Assembly: GCF_039729195.1 (NCBI RefSeq)
Contig: NZ_CP155796.1
Span: forward strand, 744,001-808,000
DNA length: 64,000 nucleotides
Reading direction: 5' to 3'
Origin: Mycobacterium sp. DL
Lineage (GTDB): Bacteria; Actinomycetota; Actinomycetes; Mycobacteriales; Mycobacteriaceae
The notes beneath the pieces were generated by a model. The model was not told where the DNA came from and did no database searches. It saw only the letters and a list, made by a program, of their open reading frames with translations. The translations under genes were made by a program, and so were the position numbers. Shown here piece by piece: positions 33,265 through 42,018 of the stretch (positions are counted from its first letter, which is position 1; each line of letters starts with the position of its first letter).

Positions 33265-34527
33265 ATGACTCGATCAGATGACAACCACAGCGACACCCGG
33301 CCGATCTCGGTCGCCGAGTTGCTGGCGAAGAACGGCACGATCGGCGCACCCCCGGTCGGCGGCAGGCGCCGTCGCCGGCGCGGCAACGCCGATGCCGTCA
33401 CCGTCGCCGAACTCACCGGTGAGATCCCGATCATCCGGCCCACGGACACCGATCCGGCCGAGGCTCCCGCTGCTGCAGTGAAGGAGCAGGCCGAGCCCGA
33501 CGACACCGCGGTCGAGCCCGAGACTGTCGAACCTGAAGCTGTCGAACCTGAAGCTGTAGAGCCCGAGCCCGAGCCCGAGGCAGAGGTCGAGGCAGAGGTC
33601 GAGCCTGAGTCCGAGGCAGAGGTCGTCGAGGACGACGTTGCCGAAGACGACGTTGCCGAGGACGACGTTGCCGAGGACGCGGTCGCCGAGGACGAAGTTG
33701 CCGGGGACGACATTGCCGAGGACGCGGTCGCCGAGGATGTAGAGCCCGCAGAGGCCACCGACGTCGAATCGGGCGCCGACCCGGACAGCACCGACGACGA
33801 CTACGCCGACGCGGTCGCCGAGTACGCCGCACATCTCGAGCACCGCGATACGGATCCGGACCCGGTCGGCTTCGTGGCGCCGCCGCCGCGCCGATTCGGC
33901 TTCGGACGTCAGTCCGCGACGAAGACCGACGAGTCTGCGGCAGTCGACGCCGAGCTCATGAGCCCGGACCCCCTCGACGACGGCGACAAGACCGATCTGG
34001 TCGACTCGTCTCTCGATCTGGAGGTGCCGGACGACATCGAGGATCTGGACGACGAAGCCGCGCTCGACACCGACGACAGCGAGGAGTTACCGTCCTACCT
34101 GCGCTCGACCCAGGACCCGCTGTTCGGCGGGCAGACCGTCGCCGACGACCTCGCCAGGCGGGGGACCCGGCCGTCACCGGAAGACATCAACCTGGGTGAC
34201 GAGGCCGATCTCGACGAGGATCTCGACGACGAGGACGACACCGAGACCGCTGAACCTCGTCAGATGTCGACGTTTGTGCACGGCCTGTGGATCGTGGGCC
34301 AGAGCGTCATCGCGGTGGTGCTCGGCGCAGGCCTGTTCGTGGCCTTCGACCAGCTCTGGAAGTGGAACAACATCGTCGCGTTGGTGTTGTCGGTCCTGGT
34401 GATCCTCGGGTTGGTGGTCGGCGTTCGGGTGGTCCGCAAGACCGAGGACATCGGCAGCACCCTGATCGCGGTGGCGGTCGGCGCGCTGGTGACACTCGGC
34501 CCGCTGGCGTTGCTGCAATCGGGCTGA
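33265..34527 (+). CDS. acidic-repeat membrane protein (Rv0497-like)
   Basis: A 420-residue protein with three parts. A basic N-terminus has ISVAELLAKNG and GGRRRRRRG. A long, very acidic and probably disordered cytoplasmic region (about 60-330) includes VEPEA and DDVAE pentapeptide repeats. A C-terminal membrane domain has about three helices (345-368, 372-392, 398-418). The ISVAELLAKNG and VTVAELTGEIPIIRP motifs recur in mycobacterial divisome/septal proteins. H37Rv Rv0497 is shorter (about 310 residues), consistent with repeat expansion here. Function unknown. It follows ppx by 27 bases. Confidence 0.85.
   Translation: MTRSDDNHSDTRPISVAELLAKNGTIGAPPVGGRRRRRRGNADAVTVAELTGEIPIIRPTDTDPAEAPAAAVKEQAEPDDTAVEPETVEPEAVEPEAVEPEPEPEAEVEAEVEPESEAEVVEDDVAEDDVAEDDVAEDAVAEDEVAGDDIAEDAVAEDVEPAEATDVESGADPDSTDDDYADAVAEYAAHLEHRDTDPDPVGFVAPPPRRFGFGRQSATKTDESAAVDAELMSPDPLDDGDKTDLVDSSLDLEVPDDIEDLDDEAALDTDDSEELPSYLRSTQDPLFGGQTVADDLARRGTRPSPEDINLGDEADLDEDLDDEDDTETAEPRQMSTFVHGLWIVGQSVIAVVLGAGLFVAFDQLWKWNNIVALVLSVLVILGLVVGVRVVRKTEDIGSTLIAVAVGALVTLGPLALLQSG
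33511..33570 (+). repeat. 15-base tandem repeat encoding VEPEA-type units
   Basis: Four consecutive 15-base units from GTCGAGCCCGAGACT to GTAGAGCCCGAGCCC encode VEPET, VEPEA, VEPEA and VEPEP. Two units (33526-33540, 33541-33555) are identical in DNA, a sign of recent duplication. Confidence 0.8.
33631..33735 (+). repeat. 15-base tandem repeat encoding DDVAE units
   Basis: Seven units of the type GACGACGTTGCCGAG, including two identical neighbours, encode the acidic repeat DDVAE/DAVAE. Candidate variable-number repeat. Confidence 0.85.
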
Positions 34528-34540
34528 CGGCCCACGGACT

Positions 34541-35386
34541 GTGCGCCCCGCCATCAAGGTCGGCCTGTCGACGGCTTCGGTTTACCCGCTGAGGACCGAG
34601 GCCGCATTCGAGTACGCCGCCCGTCTGGGCTACGACGGCGTCGAGCTGATGGTCTGGGCGGAGGCGGTCAGCCAAGATGTTGACGCCGTTGCCGAGCTGG
34701 TCGAGCGCTACCAGGTGCCCGTGCTGTCGGTGCACGCTCCATGCCTGCTGATCTCGCAGCGCGTCTGGGGCGCCAACCCGATCCCGAAGCTGGAACGCAG
34801 CGTGCGGGCCGCTGAGCAACTCGGGGCGCAGACGGTGGTGGTCCACCCACCGTTTCGCTGGCAGCGTCGCTACGCCGACGGGTTCGCCGATCAGGTGGCC
34901 GAACTCGAAGCCACCAGCGACATCCTGGTCGCGGTGGAGAACATGTTCCCGTTCCGTGCCGACAGATTCTTCGGAGCGGGGCAGACGTCGATCGAGCGGA
35001 TGCGCAAGCGCGGCGGCAACCCGGGTCCGGGGATCTCGGCGTTCGCGCCCTCCTACGATCCCCTCGACGGCGGCCATGCGCACTACACCCTCGACCTGTC
35101 GCACACCGCCACAGCCGGCACCGATGCCATCGACATGGCCCGCCGGATGGGTGAGGGGCTGGTGCATCTGCACCTGTGCGACGGCAGTGGCGCGTCAGCC
35201 GACGAACATCTGGTGCCCGGCCGCGGCACCCAGCCGACGGCGGAGATCTGCGAGGCACTGGCCGCGAGCGACTTCGCCGGCCATGTCATCCTCGAGGTGA
35301 CCACTTCCGGTGCGCGCACCGCTGCCGAACGCGAGGCGCTGCTCTCCGAATCGCTGCAGTACGCCCGCGCGCACCTGCTGCGCTGA
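34541..35386 (+). CDS. xylose isomerase-like TIM barrel protein (Rv0498-like)
   Basis: A 281-residue protein of the AP endonuclease 2/xylose isomerase-like TIM-barrel family. It shows GLSTASVYPLRTEAAFEYA at the start, YDGVELMVW, SVHAPCLL, VVVHPPFRWQ, VAVENMFPF, YTLDLSHTA and LVHLHLCDG, the histidine/glutamate/aspartate positions used for divalent metals in this fold. The reaction is unknown; sugar isomerase/epimerase annotation is generic. GTG start, 13 bases after the preceding gene. It matches Rv0498. Confidence 0.85.
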   Translation: MRPAIKVGLSTASVYPLRTEAAFEYAARLGYDGVELMVWAEAVSQDVDAVAELVERYQVPVLSVHAPCLLISQRVWGANPIPKLERSVRAAEQLGAQTVVVHPPFRWQRRYADGFADQVAELEATSDILVAVENMFPFRADRFFGAGQTSIERMRKRGGNPGPGISAFAPSYDPLDGGHAHYTLDLSHTATAGTDAIDMARRMGEGLVHLHLCDGSGASADEHLVPGRGTQPTAEICEALAASDFAGHVILEVTTSGARTAAEREALLSESLQYARAHLLR

Positions 35387-35401
35387 CAACTCAGGACGCC
35401 C

Positions 35402-36208
35402 ATGACCAGTTCCACCCTGTTCACCGACGCCATGTTGCTGACCGCCTCCGGTGACGGCGTGTACGACGGTGTGCTGAACGAACACTGGACGATCGGGCCC
35501 AAGGTCCACGGTGGTGCGATGCTGGCGCTGTGCGCCAACGCCGCCCGCACGGAGCTCGACGGAGTCGAACCGATCGCGGTGTCGGGAAGCTTTCTGTGGG
35601 CGCCCGATCCGGGCCCCATGCAGGTGGTCACCACGGTGCGGAAGCGGGGACGCCGGGTCAGCCTGGTCGACGTCGAGCTGAAGCAGGGGGAGCGAACCGC
35701 GCTGCGCGCCGTCATCACGATGGGAACCCCTGAGCACCATGTACCGCCGTTGCTGTCGGTCAATCCGGTGGTGCCGCTCATGACGCCCGAACCGCCTCCC
35801 GGTCTGGAACCGATCGGCCCGGGCCATTCGATGGCCGACGTCGTCCACCTTGCGCACGGCTGTGACATCCGGCCGTCGCTGACGTCGTTCACGCCTCGGG
35901 GCGACGGCGGGATGCCCGTCATCGAGTACTGGGTGCGACCCAAGGGAGTCGCCCCCGACGTGTTGTTCGCGCTGCTGTGCGGCGATGTGTCGGCACCGGT
36001 GACCTTCGGCGTCAACAGGTTCGGCTGGGCGCCGACGGTGCAGCTGACGGCCTATCTGCGGGCGCGGCCGGCCGACGGCTGGCTGCGGGTGATGTGTACG
36101 GCGACCCAGATCGGGCAGGACTGGTTCGACGAGGACCACATCGTGGTCGATTGTGAAGGCCGGATCATCGTGCAGAGCCGACAGTTGGCGATGGTGCCCG
36201 CCGAGTAG
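35402..36208 (+). CDS. thioesterase-family double-hotdog protein (Rv0499-like)
   Basis: A 268-residue protein with two hotdog-like halves in the manner of acyl-CoA thioesterase II (4HBT_3). The N-terminal half has WTIGPKVHGGAMLALCANA, and the C-terminal half has WAPTVQLTAYLRARPADGW and DEDHIVVDCEGRIIVQSRQ. The aspartate-glutamine/threonine catalytic set of TesB is only partly recognisable. The acyl substrate is unknown. The ATG starts 15 bases after the previous stop, so it is in the same operon as the TIM-barrel gene and probably proC. Confidence 0.82.
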   Translation: MTSSTLFTDAMLLTASGDGVYDGVLNEHWTIGPKVHGGAMLALCANAARTELDGVEPIAVSGSFLWAPDPGPMQVVTTVRKRGRRVSLVDVELKQGERTALRAVITMGTPEHHVPPLLSVNPVVPLMTPEPPPGLEPIGPGHSMADVVHLAHGCDIRPSLTSFTPRGDGGMPVIEYWVRPKGVAPDVLFALLCGDVSAPVTFGVNRFGWAPTVQLTAYLRARPADGWLRVMCTATQIGQDWFDEDHIVVDCEGRIIVQSRQLAMVPAE

Positions 36209-36267
36209 CCGCCGGAGCAGTGACGCCGCCGAGCGTCCGATCCCGGCGCCGTGGGATGCTTTCCGGC

Positions 36268-37140
36268 ATGCCCAGAATCGCGATCATCGGCGGTGGAAGT
36301 ATCGGCGAGGCGCTCTTGGCGGGGCTGCTGCGCTCGGGAAAGCAGGTCAAGGACCTCGTCGTCGCCGAGCGGGATGTCAAGCGTGCCAAGTACGTCGCCG
36401 ACAAGTACGCGGTGAGGGTGACGACGGTCGCGGACGCTGTCGACGCCGCCACCTACGTCATCGTCGCGGTCAAACCCGCCGACGTGCAGCATGTCATCGG
36501 TGACATCGCCGACACCGCGGCCAAGGCGGAAAGCAATGCGGCCGAACAGGTTTTTGTGACCGTCGCCGCGGGGGTCACCTCGGCCTACTACGAGGCCAAG
36601 CTGCCGGCAGGATCACCGGTCGTGCGGGTCATGCCCAATGCGCCGATGCTGGTCGGCGGTGCAGTGAGCGCGCTCGCGCCGGGTCGGTTCGCCACCGCCG
36701 AACACCTCAAGGAGGTCTCTGCGCTGTTCGACGCCGTCGGCGGCGTGCTCACCGTCGCCGAGTCCCAACTCGACGCCGTCACCGCGGTGTCCGGTTCCGG
36801 TCCCGCGTACTTCTTCCTGATGGTCGAAGCGCTCGTCGACGCCGCCGTGGACGCGGGCCTGGCGCGGTCGACGGCCACCGAACTGGCGGTGCAGACGATG
36901 GCGGGGTCGGCGGCAATGCTGCTCGAGCGGCTCGACGACGCCTCACCGAACGGCGACTCGGGCTTGGGGCTGACAGTGGACACCTCGCCCGCGCAACTGC
37001 GGGCCACGGTCACCTCGCCGGGCGGCACCACCGCTGCTGGTCTGCGCGAACTCGAACGGGGTGGGTTGCGGTCGGCGGTCGCCAACGCGGTGGCGGCCGC
37101 AAAAATACGCTCTGAGCAGCTCGGAATTACAACGGAGTAG
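36268..37140 (+). CDS. proC: pyrroline-5-carboxylate reductase
   Basis: Final step of proline synthesis, NAD(P)H-dependent. A 290-residue protein with the N-terminal dinucleotide motif IIGGGSIGEALLAGLL, VAVKPADV, VRVMPNAPMLVG and the C-terminal signature TVTSPGGTTAAGLRELERGG. The ATG at 36268 fits the domain start; an in-frame ATG at 36256 would add four residues. It matches Rv0500. The 140 bases downstream contain an AT-rich stretch and the promoter of the next gene. Confidence 0.96.
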   Translation: MPRIAIIGGGSIGEALLAGLLRSGKQVKDLVVAERDVKRAKYVADKYAVRVTTVADAVDAATYVIVAVKPADVQHVIGDIADTAAKAESNAAEQVFVTVAAGVTSAYYEAKLPAGSPVVRVMPNAPMLVGGAVSALAPGRFATAEHLKEVSALFDAVGGVLTVAESQLDAVTAVSGSGPAYFFLMVEALVDAAVDAGLARSTATELAVQTMAGSAAMLLERLDDASPNGDSGLGLTVDTSPAQLRATVTSPGGTTAAGLRELERGGLRSAVANAVAAAKIRSEQLGITTE

Positions 37141-37197
37141 TTAACCAATTTCAAACTGATTAGCCCACACCCGTCGCAGTAACCCCACCTGCCACGC

Positions 37198-37203
37198 TAT
37201 TCT
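37198..37203 (+). promoter_or_regulatory. candidate -10 box for the HTH gene
   Basis: TATTCT fits TANNNT well and stands about 80 bases before the HTH gene, after an AT-rich spacer downstream of proC. No convincing -35 was found. Confidence 0.35.
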
Positions 37204-37280
37204 CCCAGTGGTAAGCACGGGTTTGGTGCCAGCGGTGGGGAAGCCGCTGGAACTGCCCGTGCCTGATGGATTGGGTTGCG

Positions 37281-37544
37281 ATGACGTCTATGAACGGCCC
37301 GTCGGCGCGGGATGCGGCCAGCGGAAAGGCGGCGCGCGACGCCGGACAGTCCGAAGGCCAACAGCCTCGAGCTCAGTTTCTCACCGTGGCGGAGGTGGCA
37401 AGCCTCATGCGGGTCAGCAAGATGACCGTGTACCGGCTGGTGCACAACGGTGAGCTGCCCGCAGTGCGGGTGGGCCGCTCGTTCCGGGTGCACGCCAAGG
37501 CAGTCCACGACATGCTCGAGAGTTCGTACTTCGACGCAGGCTGA
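37281..37544 (+). CDS. small MerR-like HTH_17 DNA-binding protein (Rv0500A-like)
   Basis: An 87-residue protein whose C-terminal 50 residues form an excisionase/MerR-type winged helix: FLTVAEVASLMRVSKMTVYR and VGRSFRVHAKAVHDML. The N-terminal 30 residues are polar and disordered. It is highly conserved in mycobacteria and related actinobacteria (AXI1/BldC-like size), where it is a regulator rather than a phage excisionase. Possible ATGs are 37266, 37281 and 37290; 37281 (MTSMNGPS) resembles the H37Rv start I recall. It precedes the bS22 gene. Confidence 0.85.
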   Translation: MTSMNGPSARDAASGKAARDAGQSEGQQPRAQFLTVAEVASLMRVSKMTVYRLVHNGELPAVRVGRSFRVHAKAVHDMLESSYFDAG

Positions 37545-37717
37545 GTGCTCTTCGCGCGAGCGCTCACCCGAACGTACGCAGGCATGCTCTCGCAGTTGGC
37601 CTGCCCAAGGTCGATTTCGACGTGCTGCGCCGCCCAGGTAAGGTGATCGGTCGAGGCTGACGCCGACCGCGTTCGGTGTCCGAAAGATCTTCAAGACAAC
37701 TTTAGGTAGCGGAGTTC

Positions 37718-37819
37718 ATGGGTTCTGTCATCAAGAAGCGGCGCAAGCGCATGTCGAAGAAGAAGCACCGCAAGCTGCTTCGTCGCACCCGGGTGCAGCG
37801 CAGAAAACTGGGCAAGTAG
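37718..37819 (+). CDS. 30S ribosomal protein bS22 (Rv0500B-like)
   Basis: A 33-residue, extremely basic protein ([20 protein letters not shown]...), ending in RRKLGK. It was seen as an extra small-subunit protein in mycobacterial ribosome structures and named bS22; older annotation calls it an AURKAIP1/COX24-domain protein. The ATG is preceded by GCGGAG, and the stop codon is 29 bases before the epimerase gene. Sequence match to the conserved mycobacterial protein is essentially complete as I recall it. Confidence 0.93.
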
Positions 37820-37848
37820 TACTGCTGCCCGGTCGCTAGGCTGTCCCG

Positions 37849-38949
37849 ATGGACTCTGCGGGTCATTCCGGGGGCAACTTCGACGGGTCTGATTCCCGTG
37901 GCGGCTTGGACTATCCGAAAGTCGTACTGGTCACCGGCGCGTGCCGGTTCCTGGGCGGCTACCTGATTGCACGATTGGCGCAAAACCCGCTGATCAACCG
38001 CGTGATCGCGGTGGACGCGATCGCGCCCAGCAAGGATCTGCTGCGCAGGATGGGCCGGGCCGAGTTCGTCCGCGCCGACATCCGCAACCCCTTCATCGCC
38101 AAGGTCATCCGAAACGGCGACGTGGACACCGTGGTGCACGCGGCCGCCGCGTCGTACTCGCCTCGTTCCGGTGGGCGGGCCACGCTCAAGGAACTGAACG
38201 TGATGGGCGCGATCCAGCTGTTCGCCGCCTGCCAGAAGGCGCCGTCGGTGCGTCGCGTCATCCTCAAGTCCACCTCCGAGGTGTACGGCTCCAGTGCACG
38301 TGACCCGGTGCTGTTCGCCGAGAGCAGCAGCCGCCGCAGGCCGCCAGGTGAGGGTTTCGCCCGCGACAGCATCGACATCGAAGGTTATGCGCGCGGCCTC
38401 GGACGGCGCCGGCCTGACATCGCGGTGACCATTCTGCGCTTGGCCAACATGATCGGCCCGGCCATGGACACCGCGTTGTCCCGGTACCTCGCCGGCCCGG
38501 TGGTGCCGACGGTGATCGGGCACGACTCGCGTCTGCAACTCCTGCACGAGCAGGACGCGCTCGGTGCGCTCGAACGCGCGACGATGGCCGGCAAAGCGGG
38601 CACCTTCAACGTCGGGGCGTCGGGGATCATCATGATGAGCCAGGCCATCCGCAGGTCGGGACGGCTGGCGCTGCCGGTGCCGCGCCCCGCGCTGGTGGCC
38701 GTGGATTCGCTGTGGCGGGCCGCCCGCAACTCGGAACTCGATCGCGAGCAACTCGACTATCTGAGTTATGGCCGCGTCATGGACACCACGAGGATGCGCA
38801 GCGAACTCGGGTTCGCCACAAAATGGACGACCGCGGAGGCTTTCGACGATTATGTGCGCGGCCGCGGCCTGACGCCGATCGTCGACCCACGGTGGGTCCA
38901 GGCGGCGGAGGGTCGCGCGGTGGCGGCGGCGCAGCGCTGGGGGCGCTAG
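37849..38949 (+). CDS. galE2: NAD-dependent epimerase/dehydratase family protein (Rv0501, GalE2-like)
   Basis: A 366-residue extended SDR. The nucleotide-binding motif is altered to VTGACRFLGGYLIARLA (usual GxxGxxG). The next conserved parts are VHAAAASYSPRSGG, KSTSEVYGSS with the catalytic serine region, and IDIEGYARGLGRR where the usual YxxxK reads YARGL, so the catalytic lysine is missing from its normal place. Despite the galE2 name in H37Rv, UDP-galactose epimerase activity is therefore doubtful. It lies between bS22 and the acyltransferase gene. Confidence 0.85.
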   Translation: MDSAGHSGGNFDGSDSRGGLDYPKVVLVTGACRFLGGYLIARLAQNPLINRVIAVDAIAPSKDLLRRMGRAEFVRADIRNPFIAKVIRNGDVDTVVHAAAASYSPRSGGRATLKELNVMGAIQLFAACQKAPSVRRVILKSTSEVYGSSARDPVLFAESSSRRRPPGEGFARDSIDIEGYARGLGRRRPDIAVTILRLANMIGPAMDTALSRYLAGPVVPTVIGHDSRLQLLHEQDALGALERATMAGKAGTFNVGASGIIMMSQAIRRSGRLALPVPRPALVAVDSLWRAARNSELDREQLDYLSYGRVMDTTRMRSELGFATKWTTAEAFDDYVRGRGLTPIVDPRWVQAAEGRAVAAAQRWGR

Positions 38950-38982
38950 ACTTCACTACTTAGGGCGGGGTGGGGAGAGGAT

Positions 38983-40059
38983 GTGCCGGTGGCGGGTGAA
39001 CCAAGAGCGAAAGTGATTCCGCTGCATTCCAATTCGGGACGCAGCGCGGCTCAACGTCGCGCGGCCGCGCAGCGGGTGGACAGTTCGCGTCGTCATCCCT
39101 CGCTCCTGGGCGACCCTGGCAACCACGCATCGGCCGAACAGATCGCGGCCGTCGTCCGTGAGATCGACCAACATCGCACTACCGCTGCCGGAGCGCCCGC
39201 AGAGGACGAAACTCCTAACGAGCTCGCCCAGCGCATCGCCGCCGTCGCCGATTTTGTGCGTAAACGGATGACGGGCGACTACAACGTCGACGAGTTCGGC
39301 TTCGATCCGCACCTCAACGACGCTATCTTCCTGCCTTTGCTGAGAGTCTTCTTCAACTCCTGGTTCCGGGTCGAGGTCAGCGGCATCGAGAACCTGCCGG
39401 AGTCCGGCGCCGGACTGGTGGTGGCCAACCACGCCGGGGTCCTGCCGTTCGATGGGCTGATGACGTCGGTCGCGGTCCGCGACAAGCACCCCGCGCACCG
39501 GGATCTGCGCCTGCTGGCCGCCGACATGGTGTTCGACATGCCGATGGTCGGACAGGCCGCCCGCAAGGCCGGCCACACGATGGCGTGCACCGACGACGCG
39601 CACCGCCTGCTGGCCGCCGGTGAGCTCACCGCCGTCTTCCCCGAGGGCTACAAAGGTCTCGGTAAACACTTCAAAGACCGCTACAAGCTGCAGCGTTTCG
39701 GCCGCGGCGGGTTCGTGTCGGCGGCGTTGCGGACGAAGGCGCCGATCGTGCCGTGTTCCATCGTCGGTTCCGAGGAGATCTACCCGATGGTCGCCGACGT
39801 CAAGTTGTTGGCGCGCCTGCTGGGTCTGCCCTACTTCCCGATCACTCCGCTTTTCCCGCTGACAGGTCCGCTCGGTCTGGTACCGCTGCCGTCGAAGTGG
39901 CACATCCAGTTCGGCGAGCCCATCGACACCGCCGGCTACGACGAGTCCGCTGCCGACGATCCGATGGTCACCTTCGAGTTGACCGACCAGGTGCGCGAGA
40001 CCATCCAGCAGACGCTCTATCAGCTGCTGGCGAATCGCCGCAACATGTTCCTGGGGTAG
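38983..40059 (+). CDS. LPLAT-family acyltransferase (Rv0502-like)
   Basis: A 358-residue protein with a polar N-terminus and a glycerophosphate-acyltransferase-like domain (about 115-340). The acyltransferase block reads VVANHAGVLPFDG, with six rather than the usual four residues between H and D. AVFPEGYKG is the second conserved motif, and RGGFVSAALRTKAPIVPCSI follows. These features fit the bacterial DGAT/MGAT-like LPLAT subgroup. Probable role in membrane or storage lipid acylation; substrate unknown. GTG start with GGGGAGAGGAT upstream. It matches Rv0502. Confidence 0.85.
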   Translation: MPVAGEPRAKVIPLHSNSGRSAAQRRAAAQRVDSSRRHPSLLGDPGNHASAEQIAAVVREIDQHRTTAAGAPAEDETPNELAQRIAAVADFVRKRMTGDYNVDEFGFDPHLNDAIFLPLLRVFFNSWFRVEVSGIENLPESGAGLVVANHAGVLPFDGLMTSVAVRDKHPAHRDLRLLAADMVFDMPMVGQAARKAGHTMACTDDAHRLLAAGELTAVFPEGYKGLGKHFKDRYKLQRFGRGGFVSAALRTKAPIVPCSIVGSEEIYPMVADVKLLARLLGLPYFPITPLFPLTGPLGLVPLPSKWHIQFGEPIDTAGYDESAADDPMVTFELTDQVRETIQQTLYQLLANRRNMFLG

Positions 40060-40064
40060 CGGCG

Positions 40065-40592
40065 CTACTTTTGCCCAGCAACAAATTTTGACAGGGCGGC
40101 CTCGCGTCCGGCAGCGACCTTGTCGGTGATCTCGTCGGCTTCGACGTCGGACGCGGCTTCACCCATCACGGTGACGATGCTGGTGATCACCGGCTTGCCC
40201 TCGGCATCGGTCACTTCACCGCGGATCTCGGTGAGCACCGCGCCGTGGGACTCGGTCACCGAGTCGAGGTAGGAGTCGAAGAACAACTTGTCGCCGGCCA
40301 GGATCGGCCGGTGGAAGACCAGCTTCTGATCGCGGTGCAGGATGCGCTCCATGTTGAACGGCAGATCGAACTGGTTGAAGATCTCCGCCTGCACGCGCCG
40401 TCCCGCCACGGCGAGGAATGTCACCGACGCGATGAGGGCGTCCTGGCCACACTCGCCGGCCGCCTCCTCGGTGAAGTGAGCCGGATGGTCGTCCTTCACG
40501 GCGCGGGCGAACTCGCGGATCTTCTCGCGGTCGACCTCGAAGTGGTCCGGATACCGGTAGTGGGTTCCGATGATGTCGTCAGCGATGCCCAT
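40065..40592 (-). CDS. hotdog dehydratase-like protein, UPF0336 (Rv0504c-like)
   Basis: A 175-residue FAS1-like MaoC/hotdog protein related to HadA/HadC of the mycolic-acid FAS-II dehydratase. Conserved features are [45 protein letters not shown] and [20 protein letters not shown]. It resembles the non-catalytic partner subunits, and a clear hydratase 2 motif (DxNPLH) is replaced by DDHPAHF. It converges on the acyltransferase gene with five bases between stops; cmaA2, which I recall between these genes in H37Rv, is absent. Confidence 0.87.
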   Translation of the reverse strand: MGIADDIIGTHYRYPDHFEVDREKIREFARAVKDDHPAHFTEEAAGECGQDALIASVTFLAVAGRRVQAEIFNQFDLPFNMERILHRDQKLVFHRPILAGDKLFFDSYLDSVTESHGAVLTEIRGEVTDAEGKPVITSIVTVMGEAASDVEADEITDKVAAGREAALSKFVAGQK

Positions 40593-40689
40593 GCGCGATC
40601 CTTCGCTCCTCGCTGATGCCCATGGCGATTGTCTTCCGTTCCCTCGGGTAGCGGCGCGAGCCTATCAGCGCGGGATCCGCGGTTCGGGG

Positions 40690-41595
40690 TCAGCGTTTCT
40701 CGCGGCGCGACACAGCGGCGGCCAGGGCACCGCCGGCGGCACCCAGTGCCAGGGCGGACGGGACCCCGATCCGCGCGGCCTTGCGGGCGGTGCGGAAGTC
40801 GCGGATCTCCCATCCCCGCTGACGGGCCAGATCGCGCAGGTCGGCATCGGGATTGATGGCCACCGGGGTGCCGACCAGCGACAGCATCGGCACGTCGTTG
40901 AAACTGTCCGAATAGGCGGTACAGCGGCGCAGGTTCAGGCCCTCGCGGATGGCCAGCGAGCGCACGGCGTGGGCCTTACCGCTGCCGTGCAGGATGTCGC
41001 CGACCAGCCTGCCGGTGAACACGCCGTCGACCGATTCGGCCACCGTTCCCAGCGCACCCGTCAACCCGAGCCGCCGCGCGATCGTCGCCGCCAGTTCGTA
41101 GGGCGTCGCGGTGACCAGCCACACCTGCTGGCCCGCATCGAGGTGCATCTGGGCAAGCACCTGGGTGCCGGGCCAGATCTTGTCGGCGATGATCTCGTCG
41201 TAGATCTCCTCGCCCAGCGCGACGAGCTCGGCTGTGGAGCGTCCCTCGATGAAAGCCAGTGCCTTGGTGCGGCCCGCTGCGACGTCCTGGCTGTTCTCCC
41301 GGCCGGTGAGCTGGAACTTGGCCTGGGCGAGCGCGAATCGTGCCAGGTCCTTGTAGGTGAAGTACTCGCGCGCAGCCAGGCCGCGGGCGAAGTGCACCAG
41401 CGAGGAGCCGTGCACCAGGGTGTTGTCGACGTCGAAGAACGCCGCTGCGGTCAGGTCGGGCGGCGGGGCAGGACTCGATGTGGGCTCAGGCTCCAACAGA
41501 CCGTCGGCGGCGACCTCGGCGCTGGCCTCCCCGGCGAGCTGCTGGGCCGGGCTGTCGGCGCTGCTGCCGACGTCGCCCTCTCCGCTACCGGACAC
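40690..41595 (-). CDS. serB1: HAD-IB family phosphatase (SerB1-like)
   Basis: A 301-residue HAD hydrolase with motif [14 protein letters not shown], motif II T in [10 protein letters not shown], the lysine in HGSGKAHAV and motif [15 protein letters not shown]-terminal membrane-like segment [15 protein letters not shown] is followed by RREKR, and an acidic/alanine-rich N-terminal extension (1-45) precedes the domain. It is annotated as phosphoserine phosphatase in H37Rv (Rv0505c), but close HAD-IB enzymes hydrolyse lysophospholipid-type phosphates, so the substrate is open. The GTG at 41595 is 39 bases from the divergent glutaredoxin-like start. Confidence 0.88.
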   Translation of the reverse strand: MSGSGEGDVGSSADSPAQQLAGEASAEVAADGLLEPEPTSSPAPPPDLTAAAFFDVDNTLVHGSSLVHFARGLAAREYFTYKDLARFALAQAKFQLTGRENSQDVAAGRTKALAFIEGRSTAELVALGEEIYDEIIADKIWPGTQVLAQMHLDAGQQVWLVTATPYELAATIARRLGLTGALGTVAESVDGVFTGRLVGDILHGSGKAHAVRSLAIREGLNLRRCTAYSDSFNDVPMLSLVGTPVAINPDADLRDLARQRGWEIRDFRTARKAARIGVPSALALGAAGGALAAAVSRREKR

Positions 41596-41634
41596 GTTGA
41601 CAACATTAGGACACCCCACGGCGATACTGGCGGG

Positions 41635-41889
41635 GTGGACCGACAGGTGAAGTTGCTCACCCGCGAGGGATGCCCGATGTGTCTGGCCGCGGCGACACAA
41701 TTGGCCGAGTTGGCCGACGAACTCGGCTTCATACTGCAGGTCAGCGACGTCGATGTGGCTGCCGACGCCGGCGAACCCGCCCTGCGAGCGGAGTTCGGCG
41801 ATCGGCTGCCGGTGGTGCTGCTCGACGGTGTCGAGCACAGTTACTGGGAGGTCGACGAAGTCAGGTTGCGCGCCGACCTCGGCGGATGA
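41635..41889 (+). CDS. glutaredoxin-like protein (DUF836, Rv0508-like)
   Basis: An 84-residue thioredoxin-fold protein with the redox motif CPMC in [18 protein letters not shown], the cis-proline region [10 protein letters not shown], and a short C-terminal helix. It lies upstream of hemA, as Rv0508 does. The mmpS2/mmpL2 pair that I recall between serB1 and this gene in H37Rv is absent. The GTG start is set by the domain boundary. The role is a thiol-disulfide oxidoreductase of unknown partner. Confidence 0.87.
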   Translation: MDRQVKLLTREGCPMCLAAATQLAELADELGFILQVSDVDVAADAGEPALRAEFGDRLPVVLLDGVEHSYWEVDEVRLRADLGG

Positions 41890-41967
41890 GCCGCCGGACT
41901 GGGTTCCAGCAGCGAAAGCGCGAGTAGCCGACGGCGGGAATGCGATTCCGGGGCGACGCGGGCAAAT

Positions 41968-41997
41968 TTGGTAGGCCAGCTGGTTAACGACTACCTT
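41968..41997 (+). promoter_or_regulatory. candidate hemA promoter
   Basis: TTGGTA (41968-41973) and TACCTT (41992-41997) are 18 bases apart and lie 21 bases before the hemA ATG. They would drive the hemA-hemC-hemD-hemB operon. Confidence 0.4.
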
Positions 41998-42018
41998 GGA
42001 CGACGTGGTGACGAGGCC

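Noticed and set aside
37208..37453. 81-codon frame starting GTG near the candidate -10 before the HTH gene
   Set aside because: It overlaps the conserved HTH gene in another frame and its product is arginine/glycine rich with no similarity; only the start position close to TATTCT made it tempting.
40593..40689. Possible lost gene between the dehydratase-like gene and serB1
   Set aside because: The 97 bases hold a short repeated ATGGGCATC but no frame with a domain; it is best read as leader and spacer.
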